Source: Campylobacter sp. CCS1377 (GTDB taxonomy: Bacteria; Campylobacterota; Campylobacteria; Campylobacterales; Campylobacteraceae). Taken from it: 64,000 nt of DNA. The position numbers and the translations under genes are program-made. The DNA lies in contig NZ_CP155620.1 in NCBI RefSeq assembly GCF_040008265.1, positions 1,488,001-1,552,000 of the forward strand. The letters are read 5' to 3'. A model generated the notes under the pieces. It had not been told where the DNA came from. It saw only the letters and a list, made by a program, of their open reading frames with translations, and did no database searches. Shown piece after piece: positions 9,299 through 18,139 of this stretch (its first letter is position 1; each line of letters starts with the position of its first letter).

Positions 9299-9855
9299 GT
9301 TTTTGTCAAAAAAGACTTAAGTTCTTTGTAAAAATTTTCATAACTTAAGTCTTTTAACACCTTAAAAATTTCTCCCTTTTCATCAAACAAGAATAAATCG
9401 CTACTATGTGCAATAGAGTATTTCATGAAAGAACCTTTTAATTCTACTTTTTGATACACCACACCATAATTTTTTGCTATTTTTGCAATTTCTTCTTCAT
9501 CTTTAGCAATTAAAGCATGAGCATTGGGATAAAAATACCTTAACCATTCATTTGTTTTTTTGATATCCTTATCGCGCAAAGGATCTAAAGAAATAAAAAG
9601 CACCATTACTTTGGAATTTGGAATTTGCTCTAAGGCTTTTGAAATTAAGGCTAAAGTGCTAGGACAAACATCAGGACAAGAGGTATAACCAAAATATATA
9701 ATTAATTTTTCCCCTCTAAAATCTTTCAAACCAACCAAACCTTTTTCGCTTTGTAATTCAAAATCAAAACGAGTGTTTTTAAAATATAAATAACTCGCTA
9801 CAAAAGTCGAAATAATAATTCCAAAAACAAAAATATATCTTAAATTTTTCATCAT
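9295..9855 (-). CDS. SCO1/SenC-family copper chaperone
   Basis: A 186-aa membrane-anchored thioredoxin-fold protein involved in copper delivery to, or redox maintenance of, haem-copper oxidases. The single N-terminal hydrophobic helix spans residues 7-25. The copper-binding motif C60-PDV-C64 lies in FGYTSCPDVCPS, and the distal conserved His is in SIAHSSDLFLF. It is last in a three-gene minus-strand unit with four-base ATGA overlaps between neighbours, behind a PCuAC protein. The whole set suggests assembly of the cb-type oxidase, the main high-affinity terminal oxidase of Campylobacter. Confidence 0.92.
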   Translation of the reverse strand: MMKNLRYIFVFGIIISTFVASYLYFKNTRFDFELQSEKGLVGLKDFRGEKLIIYFGYTSCPDVCPSTLALISKALEQIPNSKVMVLFISLDPLRDKDIKKTNEWLRYFYPNAHALIAKDEEEIAKIAKNYGVVYQKVELKGSFMKYSIAHSSDLFLFDEKGEIFKVLKDLSYENFYKELKSFLTKT

Positions 9856-10301
9856 CTTCTCACATCAAAATCAAAATAAAAATCAAGCTTTTGATTTCCA
9901 TCAAAAAATTCAACTCTGTAACGCATCACATCAATTGCACAAGAGCTTAAAACTACTTTTGCTTTATAAGAATCACTCGAAGTTTTCACAAAAACAGGAT
10001 TTATATCTCCCATATACATATTTAACCCATAAACAACAGCTTTTAAATTGGTATAATCGCCTAAATTTTCAAGCCTTAATTCTAAATCTTGCAAAGAAGC
10101 TAAAGGTTTAGGATTTAAAGCTACAAAAACTTTTTTATCTCCAAAAGCAAAATGACAATCTTGGTGATTTAAATCACAAGTTAAAGGGGTTAAATCAGTG
10201 ATTAATTCCCTTTTTTGGGTATTATTTGTATTTAAATTTAAATAATAAGCCAAAAAAATAGCCCCTATTAAAAATAGAAGCAAAAAAAATATTTTTTTCA
10301 T
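9852..10301 (-). CDS. Small membrane-anchored protein of the copper-delivery operon
   Basis: A 149-aa protein with an N-terminal signal-anchor (residues 3-20, hydrophobic) and a periplasmic domain containing two cysteine features: TCDLNHQDCHF near residues 42-52 and SSCAIDVMRYRVEF near residue 120. No named domain is recognised with certainty. It sits between the PCuAC and SCO genes with four-base overlaps on both sides, so co-translation and a shared role in copper handling are likely. The Cys/His content is compatible with metal binding, which is inference. Confidence 0.75.
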   Translation of the reverse strand: MKKIFFLLLFLIGAIFLAYYLNLNTNNTQKRELITDLTPLTCDLNHQDCHFAFGDKKVFVALNPKPLASLQDLELRLENLGDYTNLKAVVYGLNMYMGDINPVFVKTSSDSYKAKVVLSSCAIDVMRYRVEFFDGNQKLDFYFDFDVRR

Positions 10302-10726
10302 TGCATTTTAATGTTTTTAATTTCTATATCATCAACTTTCAAACTTTGATTATTATCAAAATACAAAACAAGTTCAGCTTTTTTATCTTTAGTAACATTT
10401 TCTTTTAAATTTAAAATCATAATATGTAAACCCCCTGGTTTAAGCTCAGTGCTTGAATTTGCCTTTACTAAGATCTCAGGAATTTGCACCATCATCATTT
10501 TACCTTGCTCGTGTTTATGCGTATGAAGTTCAGCAACATCGCTTAAATTACTTGTAGCTTTTACGATTTTAATATCTTCATTTGTGTTATTTTTAATGGT
10601 AAAAAATGCAGCTGTAGTTGTAGAATTGGGAAGATTCTCTCTTACAAAAGCATTTGACACTTCATAATTAGCACCAAAAACAAAATTGACACCAAATAAA
10701 CCTAAAAATAAATATTTTTTTAACAT
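10298..10726 (-). CDS. Periplasmic PCu(A)C copper chaperone
   Basis: A 142-aa exported protein with a signal peptide (cleavage likely after NFVFGA). The canonical PCu(A)C copper motif H-x10-M-x21-H-x-M is exactly met: H68, M79, H101 and M103. Such proteins bind Cu(I) and pass it to oxidases together with SCO proteins. It is first gene of the minus-strand copper operon, and its stop overlaps the next start (ATGA). Confidence 0.93.
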   Translation of the reverse strand: MLKKYLFLGLFGVNFVFGANYEVSNAFVRENLPNSTTTAAFFTIKNNTNEDIKIVKATSNLSDVAELHTHKHEQGKMMMVQIPEILVKANSSTELKPGGLHIMILNLKENVTKDKKAELVLYFDNNQSLKVDDIEIKNIKMQ

Positions 10727-10819
10727 TATCTTTCCTTTATATAAAATGTATTAACCATAATTTTTCGATTATAACGAAATATTATAAATTTTAATACTCT
10801 ATTTTTAAGAAAAAAATAT

Positions 10820-10825
10820 TATAAT
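10820..10825 (+). promoter_or_regulatory. Probable -10 box for the pgp2-alr run
   Basis: TATAAT at 10820-10825 lies 37 bases upstream of the pgp2 TTG start, in an A/T-rich divergent region between pgp2 and the copper operon. Confidence 0.5.
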
Positions 10826-10862
10826 TTCGTTTTTATAAATAAAGCTAATAAAAGGATAAAAA

Positions 10863-11837
10863 TTGTTTAGATTTTTAGTGATTTTTTTAATCTCATTGGG
10901 CTTTCTTAAGGCATCTGATTTGGTCCAAATTTATCTTAATCAAGGCTTGGAAGCTGTTGGAGAAACCATAGAAAAAGAACTTACACAAAAAGATTTTTGG
11001 CTTAAAGAAATTGGGGATAAAAATGTAAGCTTGGGATATTATGACCAAAATGTTGCTATAGTGGTTACTAATAAAAGCGAAAAAACCTTTAAAGTATTTT
11101 TTTATGATAATGGAAAAGTCACACAAAAATTTGATCAAAAAGGTGTTTTAACCGGACTTATGGGTGATAAAGAAATCGAAGGGGATTTAAAAACTCCTAT
11201 AGGATTTTATGAACTTGGCAAGAAATTTTATCCCGGAGATCCTTATTATGGACCTTTTGCATTTGCGACAACCTATCCAAATTTATTAGATAAACTTCAA
11301 GGAAAAACAGGCGGAGGGATATGGATACACGGTTATCCACTGGATGGAACAAGGTTGGATGATTTAAAAACCGAAGGCTGTATCGCTTTATATAATAATC
11401 TTTTGGAAGACTTTTCTAAAATCATCCAAGATCAAAAGGTATTTGCGCTTACCGAAGAAAAAAATAAGGTTACAACTAATGCTGATGAAATTGCGAGCTT
11501 GCTAAGCTCTTTATTTGCTTGGAAAAAAAGCTGGACTCAAAGCGATATTAAAACTTATCTTGAATTTTACGATGAAAAAGATTTTAGAAGATTTGATAAA
11601 ATGAAATTTGAAAAATTTGCTGAAATGAAAACAACAATTTTTTCAAGAAAAGAAGAAAAAAGCATTAAATTTTCAAATATTAGCATCAGTCCTTATCCAA
11701 ATATCAAAGATGAAAAAATTTTCAGAATAACCTTTTATGAAGATTATTACACAACAAATTATCAATTTAAAGGCGATAAATTGCTTTATGTAAAATTAAA
11801 TGAAAAAGGGCAAATGAAAATTCTTGCAGAACAATAA
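10863..11837 (+). CDS. pgp2: Pgp2-like L,D-carboxypeptidase (YkuD domain)
   Basis: A 324-aa exported peptidoglycan enzyme. In C. jejuni, Pgp2 trims tetrapeptides to tripeptides and is needed for helical cell shape. Translation begins at TTG 10863, behind AAAGGA, with a signal peptide ending near FLKAS. The YkuD catalytic motif is present: H156 in IWIHGYPLDGTR and the nucleophile C173 in KTEGCIALYNN. The C-terminal third (from about residue 225) resembles the NTF2-like accessory region found in Csd6/Pgp2. The stop overlaps the alr start (TAATG), pairing two cell-wall genes. Confidence 0.92.
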   Translation: MFRFLVIFLISLGFLKASDLVQIYLNQGLEAVGETIEKELTQKDFWLKEIGDKNVSLGYYDQNVAIVVTNKSEKTFKVFFYDNGKVTQKFDQKGVLTGLMGDKEIEGDLKTPIGFYELGKKFYPGDPYYGPFAFATTYPNLLDKLQGKTGGGIWIHGYPLDGTRLDDLKTEGCIALYNNLLEDFSKIIQDQKVFALTEEKNKVTTNADEIASLLSSLFAWKKSWTQSDIKTYLEFYDEKDFRRFDKMKFEKFAEMKTTIFSRKEEKSIKFSNISISPYPNIKDEKIFRITFYEDYYTTNYQFKGDKLLYVKLNEKGQMKILAEQ

Positions 11838-12832
11838 TGTCTCTCATCAGACTAAAAAAAAGTGCTTATGAGCACAATCTTAAACAAATCGCTCAAAAAG
11901 CAGGTGGCTTTGAAAAAATCATCTGTGTTTTAAAAAATAATGCTTATGGGCATGGAGTTAGCTTGCTTGCTCCTATTGCCAAACAGCTTGGAGTAAATTT
12001 TGTAGCAGTCAAAAACGAAAGAGAAGCTCTAGAACTAAAGAATTTATTTGACAATATTCTCATTTTATCCCATTTACCGCATGGCAAAGAGAATGAAAAT
12101 TTCATCTATGCCTTAAACGATGCTTCTTTGATACAAAATTTCAAAAAAAAGACAAAGATTCATTTGGTGATTGATACAAATATGCACCGAAACGGCATAG
12201 CTTTACAAGATCTAGAACAAGTTTTTTTAAAAGCCAATGAATATCTTGACATCCAAGGAGCTTTTACTCATTTTTACGCTTCTGATGAAATTGACGCTAA
12301 TTATTTTATACAAAAACAGAATTTTCAAAGTGCTAAGAAAAAATTATACAAAATCAGCCCAAAAAAACTCATTTTCCATTCTCACAACTCCTCAGCTCTT
12401 TTTCGTTGCGAAAAACTTGACGATGATGAATTATGTAGAGTGGGTTTGGTGCAATTTGGCTATGGAGAATTCAGTCAAAATTTACAAAAAGTTTTATCTT
12501 TATATGCCAATCGTTTAAGTTCAAGAATTTTAAAAACTGGACAAAGCGTAGGATATGGAGGTGCATTTATAGCAACAAAGGATATAAAAATTGCCACTTA
12601 TGATTTAGGCTACGCCGATGGCTTATTTCGCTATGATGGAAAAGGGGATTTATTTTTAGCTAATAAAGAAAAAATTTTAGGCAAAATGTCGATGGATAGC
12701 TTTTCTTGTAAGGATTGTGGAGATGAAATTTGTGTTTTTGAAGATGCTAAAATTTGGGCAGAATTTTTTCACACTATAGATTATGAAATTCTTTCCAAGT
12801 TAAGCCCGTATATTAAAAGAGTGTTAGTGTGA
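11837..12832 (+). CDS. alr: Alanine racemase
   Basis: A 331-aa PLP enzyme converting L-alanine to D-alanine for peptidoglycan. The PLP lysine K33 lies in CVLKNNAYGHGVSLL. The conserved VIDTNMHRNGI strand, the DLGYADGLFRYDG segment with the second-domain Tyr region, and the MSMDSFSCKD loop are all visible. It overlaps pgp2 by one base (TAATG) and the next gene by four bases, so it sits within a tightly packed operon. The length is slightly below the 350-370 aa of many Alr proteins but normal for epsilonproteobacteria. Confidence 0.94.
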   Translation: MSLIRLKKSAYEHNLKQIAQKAGGFEKIICVLKNNAYGHGVSLLAPIAKQLGVNFVAVKNEREALELKNLFDNILILSHLPHGKENENFIYALNDASLIQNFKKKTKIHLVIDTNMHRNGIALQDLEQVFLKANEYLDIQGAFTHFYASDEIDANYFIQKQNFQSAKKKLYKISPKKLIFHSHNSSALFRCEKLDDDELCRVGLVQFGYGEFSQNLQKVLSLYANRLSSRILKTGQSVGYGGAFIATKDIKIATYDLGYADGLFRYDGKGDLFLANKEKILGKMSMDSFSCKDCGDEICVFEDAKIWAEFFHTIDYEILSKLSPYIKRVLV

Positions 12833-13317
12833 AAGTTTTTTTTTCTATCGCATTGCTTTTAAATTTTTTTATTTTACTTACCATTTTTATTTTTAGAGGA
12901 TTAACACCTTATGGATTTTTGAGCTACGAATTTTCCTTTTTTGCTACATTATTAATTATTTTTACTTCTTTTATGACTTATAAAAAAAATATTTTAAAAA
13001 AATCGTTAAAATATAATTTTAAAACCAAACCATTAAACATTTTTATAAAAAAAATTCAAAAAGATTTTAAATTTGTAAAATTTAAAGAGTTTAATGACGA
13101 TTTTAAACCTAGTTTAACTTTGGCATTGAAAAATTCTTTAATATTTTTTTCAGGCTTAAAATTACTTGGATACGGATTTTTGGTGCTGGGATTTTTGATT
13201 TTGCAAAACCATCAATACCTAGCCATTTTTGAATTCATCGCAGGAATTTGCATAGTGCCTTTAGCGGTGTTTATATTTATGATCTATTTAAAGTATGAGT
13301 CCAAAAAGAACTATTAA
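12829..13317 (+). CDS. Hypothetical integral membrane protein
   Basis: A 162-aa protein starting at GTG 12829, overlapping the alr stop (GTGTGA). Four hydrophobic helices are visible: residues 2-24, 29-46, 97-120 and 130-155. The cytoplasmic loop is basic and rich in Lys/Phe. I do not recognise a domain. It is conserved in position before the MFS gene in C. jejuni-type genomes as I remember them. Its 3' end overlaps the next gene by 23 bases, so it belongs to the same transcript. Confidence 0.7.
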   Translation: MKVFFSIALLLNFFILLTIFIFRGLTPYGFLSYEFSFFATLLIIFTSFMTYKKNILKKSLKYNFKTKPLNIFIKKIQKDFKFVKFKEFNDDFKPSLTLALKNSLIFFSGLKLLGYGFLVLGFLILQNHQYLAIFEFIAGICIVPLAVFIFMIYLKYESKKNY

Positions 13318-14485
13318 ATCAATGACGGCACTTTTTGCCGGAATGTCTTTTTTATTTGCCGGAAATGCCCTTATTGTAAGCTCAATTGGGGTAATATTAA
13401 AAAATTTAAATATCAGCGATTTTGCTATAGGTCTTATAAATTCTTGCTTTTTTCTTGGTGCTATGTTTAGTACCATGAGTGCTCATAAAATCATTTCTAA
13501 AGTAGGTCACATCAGGGCATTTGGAATATTTGCTGCGATTTTTTCCATTTCAATAATCTTACATATCATTAGCAACAATCTTTACCTATGGGCCTTGCTA
13601 AGATTCTTCTTAGGGGCTTGTTATTATGCTTTATTGATGACTATAGAATCATGGCTCAATGAAAAAGCTAAAAATTCCATTCGTTCAAGGGTGTTAGGAT
13701 TTTATGAGATAGTCTTTTATCTTTCTTTTGGCATAGGAATTTTACTCATTGCTTTTGATCTTGACAAAACAACGATTTTTATTCTAAGTGCGGCTTTGAT
13801 TATGTTCTCCTCTATACCTTTAAATCTTATTCGCATCAAAGAGCCTACCTTACCTAAAGCCAATAAAATTTCTTTCCCAAAAATTTTTAATATCGCTCCA
13901 CTAGCACTCGTAACAAGCTTTATCGCGGGAATGTGCATTAATGGCTTTTTTTCTATGTCTTCGCTCTTCATACTTTCGCAAAATCTAAATACCCAAGCTG
14001 TGGCTTATTTTATATTCTGTGCAATGCTGGGCGGTTTTTTTGCCCAAATTCTAATTGGCACAATTTCTGATAAATTAGGTCGCAAATTTGCCATTATGAT
14101 TTGTGCAAGTATAGGTTTTTTAACCATGCTTGTCTTTTTACTTTTCAATTTAAATTTAATCTTTCAGTGTATTTTATCTTTCCTTTTAGGCATAGGAGTT
14201 TTTTGCCTTTACGCTCTAGCTTTAGCAAGAGCCAATGATATGCTAGAAGACAAAAGCAAGACAATTGAGCTTGGAAGAGGAGTTTTGTTTTGTTACTCCA
14301 TTGGCTCTTTATTTGCTCCATTAATACTTGGTGCTTTAATGCAATTTTTTAGCTCTAATGGTTTTATTTGGTTTTATCTTGTATGCTTAGGATTTTTAAT
14401 TTTATTTACAATCAATAAGCCAAATATTATCAAAAAACGCTATAAAAGCGAGCCTGGAAGTATGGCTATTTTAAACAATGATTAA
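13295..14485 (+). CDS. MFS transporter
   Basis: A 396-aa major facilitator protein with about twelve helices. The loop 2-3 region is MSAHKIISKVGHIRAFG, and the loop 8-9 motif GTISDKLGRKFAIM is a clear MFS A-like motif in the second half. The family signature is closest to the YcaD/bacillibactin-exporter style of drug or sugar MFS proteins, but the substrate is unknown. It overlaps the preceding membrane gene by 23 bases and the following FliK-like gene by eight bases. Confidence 0.85.
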   Translation: MSPKRTIKSMTALFAGMSFLFAGNALIVSSIGVILKNLNISDFAIGLINSCFFLGAMFSTMSAHKIISKVGHIRAFGIFAAIFSISIILHIISNNLYLWALLRFFLGACYYALLMTIESWLNEKAKNSIRSRVLGFYEIVFYLSFGIGILLIAFDLDKTTIFILSAALIMFSSIPLNLIRIKEPTLPKANKISFPKIFNIAPLALVTSFIAGMCINGFFSMSSLFILSQNLNTQAVAYFIFCAMLGGFFAQILIGTISDKLGRKFAIMICASIGFLTMLVFLLFNLNLIFQCILSFLLGIGVFCLYALALARANDMLEDKSKTIELGRGVLFCYSIGSLFAPLILGALMQFFSSNGFIWFYLVCLGFLILFTINKPNIIKKRYKSEPGSMAILNND

Positions 14486-16706
14486 TACAAATTTACTTAA
14501 TCCAAATCAAAATCTTAACAACAAAAAAGAAGATATTAAAAACGATGCTAAAAAAACTAAAACCCAAACTTCCAATAATCTTTTATCAAATGAACTCAAA
14601 AAAAATTTAGGGCTTAATACCCTCATTGACAAACCCAACATTCAAAACCCAAACCTCATTGATAATACTCAACTTAAACTTCAAAACCTCATCAATAAAC
14701 TTCTAGATCAATTAAAAGCACATAAAAATCCTGATTCAAATATTTTAAAACAAGCTCCAAATCTCAACTTTGCACCTAATTTTAGCAAAGAACTTAAATC
14801 CTTAAGTATAGAACTTGCAAAAGACGAACATTTTAAACCTTTACTAGAAAAGCTTAATCAAATTTCAAAACCTATCAATCAAATACAAAAAAACGATGTA
14901 GAGCTGTTGTTTAAAAATTCAGGAGTATTTTTTGAAGCAAAACTTAAAAATGCCCTAAATACAGAAAATTTTCCCAAAAGCTTTCATTCTCTTTTAAACA
15001 CTATTAAAACACTAAGTAGTAATCAAATCGCTTCCCAGATCGCAGAACTTGCAAGTAAAAATCAAGATCTTACTTCTTCTTTTAAAAATTTAAAAACTAT
15101 ACTTCAAACCAATAAAGAACAAAATCTTAATATTTTAAAAAATAGCTCCTTTCAAACCCTACTAAGCCTAAGTGGAAAAATAGAAAATTTTAAAAAATAC
15201 CTAACTAAAAATCCTAGTTTGGCAAATAAAAAAATTCACCTGCTAGGAAATAAAATTTTAAATGAATTAAAAAAACACGAAAATACTTTATACAAAGAAC
15301 TCAATAAACCACAAAATTTAATTTTAAGTGATACAAAAATCATTAAAGAAATCAGTCAAAATTTCAAACACCTAAAAGACACACTAAAAAATATCCTAAA
15401 TCATAAACAAGATAACGCGCAAAACTCTTATGCTTCTACACCTCATCAAGAAAAACCAAGTGATGCAAAAAATCCTATTCAAAATACACACAACAAAAAC
15501 ACAATTTTACAAGATGCAAATTTCATCAAGCAAGAAAATCTAAAAGAAGAATCAAAAGTCCTTTCGAATTCATCTGACACAAAAATACTCGAAAATGAAA
15601 GCAATAAAACACAAAATGGAATTTTGAAAGAAGAGAAAAGAAATAATGAAAATTCTCAAAAAAATGAAATACCAGAAGATGAAAAACAACTTGATTTAGA
15701 AAATTCTGACACAAAAATAAATGAAAAAACACAAGATGCAACAAAGCTTGATTTAAAAAAAGAAAATCAAACTTTAAATTCAAAGAAAGAAAATTCAGAA
15801 AAAATTTCACAAGAACTTCTAAAAAAAGAAAATGAAATTAAAAATCCATCCACACCAAATCCAGAAAAAGCAACACAAAGCAACTCTACTTTTTTTGAAA
15901 GTAAAAACAAAGATGGTATTGTAAAAGAAAATGCAAATTTTCAAAATCAAAATTCAACAAATGCTAAAATTTCAATTAAAAATTTAATTTTCAATGATGA
16001 AAAAAATTCTATGGGAGAGCTTGAAAAGCTTAACAAAGATTTGTCTGCTTTAAGTAGAAAAATCAATGAAGGTTTAAAAATTTTAGATAATGATGCAAGA
16101 AATGCAAAAATAAATTTAAATGATATTAAAAATATTGATAATAAGCTTGAATTATCCATTAAAGATTTAAGTAAAGTCACGATAAGAAATAATGCAGAAA
16201 TTTCAGATGAAATTCAAAATGATATTAAATCAACCTTATTTCAGGTATCTAATTTAGCAAAAAATCTTGAGAATGATGCAGTGTTAAATCAAGCTAATCG
16301 TTTATTAGCTCAAATTGAAATTAATCAATTATTATCTTTAGCCAACAATTCTATCAATACTTTCTTGCCCTTTTTTTGGGAGGATTTAAACGACTCTAAG
16401 ATTATTTTTAAACGAGGTAAAAAAGATAAATTTTTTGCCCAAATTAAACTCGAATTTGCAAAACTTGGCGAACTTGATGTATTGGTAGCTTTAAATAATG
16501 ACAAATATATCGATATTAATATTATGGTAGAAAATACAGAGTTTAGAAAAATAATTTATCAAAACGCTCATGAACTTAAACGAAGTATCAGCAAAATAGG
16601 TTTACTTGGTTCTCATTTTTTTGTTGGAGACATTATTCGCACAGAATTTAAGAATCAAAAATTAAAAGATTACGATCTTGACATAGGCATTGATAAAAAG
16701 GCTTAA
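14478..16706 (+). CDS. FliK-like flagellar hook-length control domain protein
   Basis: A 742-aa protein with an extremely Asn/Lys/Gln-rich disordered N-terminal region (to about residue 500). A compact C-terminal domain (about 630-730; FAKLGELDVLVALNNDKYID and the following NAHELKRSISKIGLLGSHF) resembles the Flg_hook domain of FliK. The next gene encodes a protein resembling the FlhB C-terminal domain, the partner of FliK in substrate-specificity switching. A dedicated fliK is expected elsewhere in Campylobacter, so this may be a paralogue. The low-complexity middle makes length comparisons uninformative. Assignment is by domain and neighbour. Confidence 0.65.
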   Translation: MINTNLLNPNQNLNNKKEDIKNDAKKTKTQTSNNLLSNELKKNLGLNTLIDKPNIQNPNLIDNTQLKLQNLINKLLDQLKAHKNPDSNILKQAPNLNFAPNFSKELKSLSIELAKDEHFKPLLEKLNQISKPINQIQKNDVELLFKNSGVFFEAKLKNALNTENFPKSFHSLLNTIKTLSSNQIASQIAELASKNQDLTSSFKNLKTILQTNKEQNLNILKNSSFQTLLSLSGKIENFKKYLTKNPSLANKKIHLLGNKILNELKKHENTLYKELNKPQNLILSDTKIIKEISQNFKHLKDTLKNILNHKQDNAQNSYASTPHQEKPSDAKNPIQNTHNKNTILQDANFIKQENLKEESKVLSNSSDTKILENESNKTQNGILKEEKRNNENSQKNEIPEDEKQLDLENSDTKINEKTQDATKLDLKKENQTLNSKKENSEKISQELLKKENEIKNPSTPNPEKATQSNSTFFESKNKDGIVKENANFQNQNSTNAKISIKNLIFNDEKNSMGELEKLNKDLSALSRKINEGLKILDNDARNAKINLNDIKNIDNKLELSIKDLSKVTIRNNAEISDEIQNDIKSTLFQVSNLAKNLENDAVLNQANRLLAQIEINQLLSLANNSINTFLPFFWEDLNDSKIIFKRGKKDKFFAQIKLEFAKLGELDVLVALNNDKYIDINIMVENTEFRKIIYQNAHELKRSISKIGLLGSHFFVGDIIRTEFKNQKLKDYDLDIGIDKKA

Positions 16707-16708
16707 AA

Positions 16709-16990
16709 ATGGCAAAAAATTTTAATAAAATAAAAAAAGCCGTTGCTCTAGGATATAACCAAAAACAAAATAATGCTCCAAAAATTTTAGCAAGTGGCAA
16801 AGGTGAAAGTGCTGCAAAAATCATCTCTTTAGCCAAAGAGCACGGAGTGCCAATTAAAGAAGATGAGGATTTGGTTGAAATACTTAGCAAACTTGATCTT
16901 GGCGATGAAATACCTTCAAATATGTACAAAGCCGTAGCTGAAATTTTTGCTTTTATTTACCAAATGGCAGATAAAACACCCAAACAATAG
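16709..16990 (+). CDS. FlhB C-terminal domain homologue (FlhX-like)
   Basis: A 93-aa soluble protein covering the cytoplasmic C-terminal domain of FlhB without the membrane part: KKAVALGYNQKQNNAPKILASG, then AKEHGVPIKEDEDLVEIL and a PSNMYKAVAEIFAFIY end. The NPTH autocleavage motif of FlhB is replaced by NNAPKI, and the protein begins close to where the cleaved C-terminal fragment of FlhB would. Such FlhX proteins can partly replace the FlhB C-terminus in related bacteria. It starts three bases after the FliK-like stop. Confidence 0.85.
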   Translation: MAKNFNKIKKAVALGYNQKQNNAPKILASGKGESAAKIISLAKEHGVPIKEDEDLVEILSKLDLGDEIPSNMYKAVAEIFAFIYQMADKTPKQ

Positions 16991-17078
16991 CATTTTTATA
17001 TAAATTTCTCTTATTTAACAAAACTATGATTTTATTTTGCAATTATTTAAAATATTCTAATTCGGAATAACTATTGCT

Positions 17079-17084
17079 TATAAT
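17079..17084 (+). promoter_or_regulatory. -10 box for the 17.1-18.6 kb accessory unit
   Basis: TATAAT at 17079-17084, preceded by CTATTGCT, lies 35 bases upstream of the first gene (17120) and 89 bases beyond the end of the flhX-like gene. It is the only good promoter seen for the three-gene unit; no sigma-28 or sigma-54 pattern was seen here. Confidence 0.6.
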
Positions 17085-17119
17085 CATAGTGTAAATAAAT
17101 TTTTTATAAAGGGGTAAGT

Positions 17120-17716
17120 ATGGTTAAACATTTAATCAGTGTTGCACTTGCTAGTGTTTTAAGTTGTGGCATTGCTAATGCTAGTGATAATGCGTCAATA
17201 GAGGGGAAAGAAAAAATTACTCGCAATGGTGTTAATATTTATTTAGAGCCAAATTCTCCAAATAAACAAAAATATCTTAGTGGGGAATTTGATAAATCTT
17301 TGGAAGCAATGAAAAAAGCTTATGAGGCTAATAAAAACAATAAGGCAATGAGAGCTCCTGCTCCTCCTGTTTATTATGTTGCAGTTTTAGGTGTAATATC
17401 TCAACAAGGTGGAAGAGAAGAGCTAAAAGAGGGACAAACAATTACTAATAATGATCACGGTGGTGATCCATTTGTGGTTCATACTCTTGTATTGGGATAT
17501 GGCGGTGGAAGTTACGATAAGGCTTCATTTGCTGGAAATCAAGCGGTGCAATTAAGTTCAGAAGGAATGGATTATACTGGCGATAACATTATTGATGGTT
17601 GGTATGATATTTGGGATATTTCTAAACCTGCTAATTCTAGTGGAAATTTTGAATTTACTTCTCGTTCTATTAATGCACCTGGCAATTCAATGAGCACAAG
17701 TATTCAGATTAGGTAG
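17120..17716 (+). CDS. Secreted protein, resembles DUF4879/YolA-type extracellular proteins
   Basis: A 198-aa protein with a clear signal peptide (VALASVLSCGIANA, cleavage likely before SDNAS). The mature part begins with a charged helical stretch. From about residue 75 a compact beta-rich domain follows: APAPPVYYVAVLGVISQQGG, an NNDHGGDPF segment, and DYTGDNIIDGWYDIW, which looks like a calcium-type Asp loop. From memory this matches the domain of Bacillus YolA (DUF4879), a secreted protein of unknown function. The segment 17461-17580 has 50 G/C in 120 bases, above its surroundings, hinting at transfer. The ribosome site is AAAGGGG. It is first of three co-directional genes. Function unknown. 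Confidence 0.7.
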   Translation: MVKHLISVALASVLSCGIANASDNASIEGKEKITRNGVNIYLEPNSPNKQKYLSGEFDKSLEAMKKAYEANKNNKAMRAPAPPVYYVAVLGVISQQGGREELKEGQTITNNDHGGDPFVVHTLVLGYGGGSYDKASFAGNQAVQLSSEGMDYTGDNIIDGWYDIWDISKPANSSGNFEFTSRSINAPGNSMSTSIQIR

Positions 17717-17720
17717 AAAT

Positions 17721-18128
17721 ATGAGAATAATAGGTAATTCTTATAGCACTTTTTACGCACAAAATAATTCTCGTGTGGATAAAAATGCTGAAACAAAAAG
17801 TGTTCTTGATAATGCTTTAGATAAAGCGGAGAAAGAATTATCCACAGAAGAATATTTAAATACAGTTGGGTTTGTTTGGAAAAGTCAGTCTATTATAAAT
17901 TTTAGAAAAAATGGAGATGTTCGCATTAAAGATTATAATGATAAATTGGCTAAATCTAGCGTTATTGAGCAAAAAAAGAGTATCAAAGATATGATTGATA
18001 TTCTAAAATCTAATTCTATCCAAAAAGGATATTATATGGGACAAGCTGAAAGTGAGGCGCATTTTCAAGCTAGGAAAAATCAAGCTATTGACTATCTAAG
18101 TGGATTATTGCAAGACATAAAAGTTTAA
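17721..18128 (+). CDS. Hypothetical small protein A, termini shared with its downstream neighbour
   Basis: A 135-aa soluble, highly charged, mostly helical protein without signal peptide. It starts four bases after the upstream stop. The N-terminus MRIIGNSYSTFYAQNN and the C-terminus YLSGLLQDIKV resemble those of the next protein (MQISSNYNNAYYPQKN and FLFEILQDIKV), while the middles differ. A third relative is the pseudogene at 34730 (MQIRNSYSN). The short polar N-terminus followed by helices is compatible with a flagellar or type III-exported protein, which is inference. I recognise no family. Confidence 0.7.
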   Translation: MRIIGNSYSTFYAQNNSRVDKNAETKSVLDNALDKAEKELSTEEYLNTVGFVWKSQSIINFRKNGDVRIKDYNDKLAKSSVIEQKKSIKDMIDILKSNSIQKGYYMGQAESEAHFQARKNQAIDYLSGLLQDIKV

Positions 18129-18139
18129 AAGGAGTTAAT

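Noticed and set aside
14478-16706. Low-complexity Asn/Lys-rich FliK-like gene as a repeat array
   Set aside because: Composition is biased but no periodic repeat unit was found, and the reading frame is continuous with a conserved C-terminal domain.
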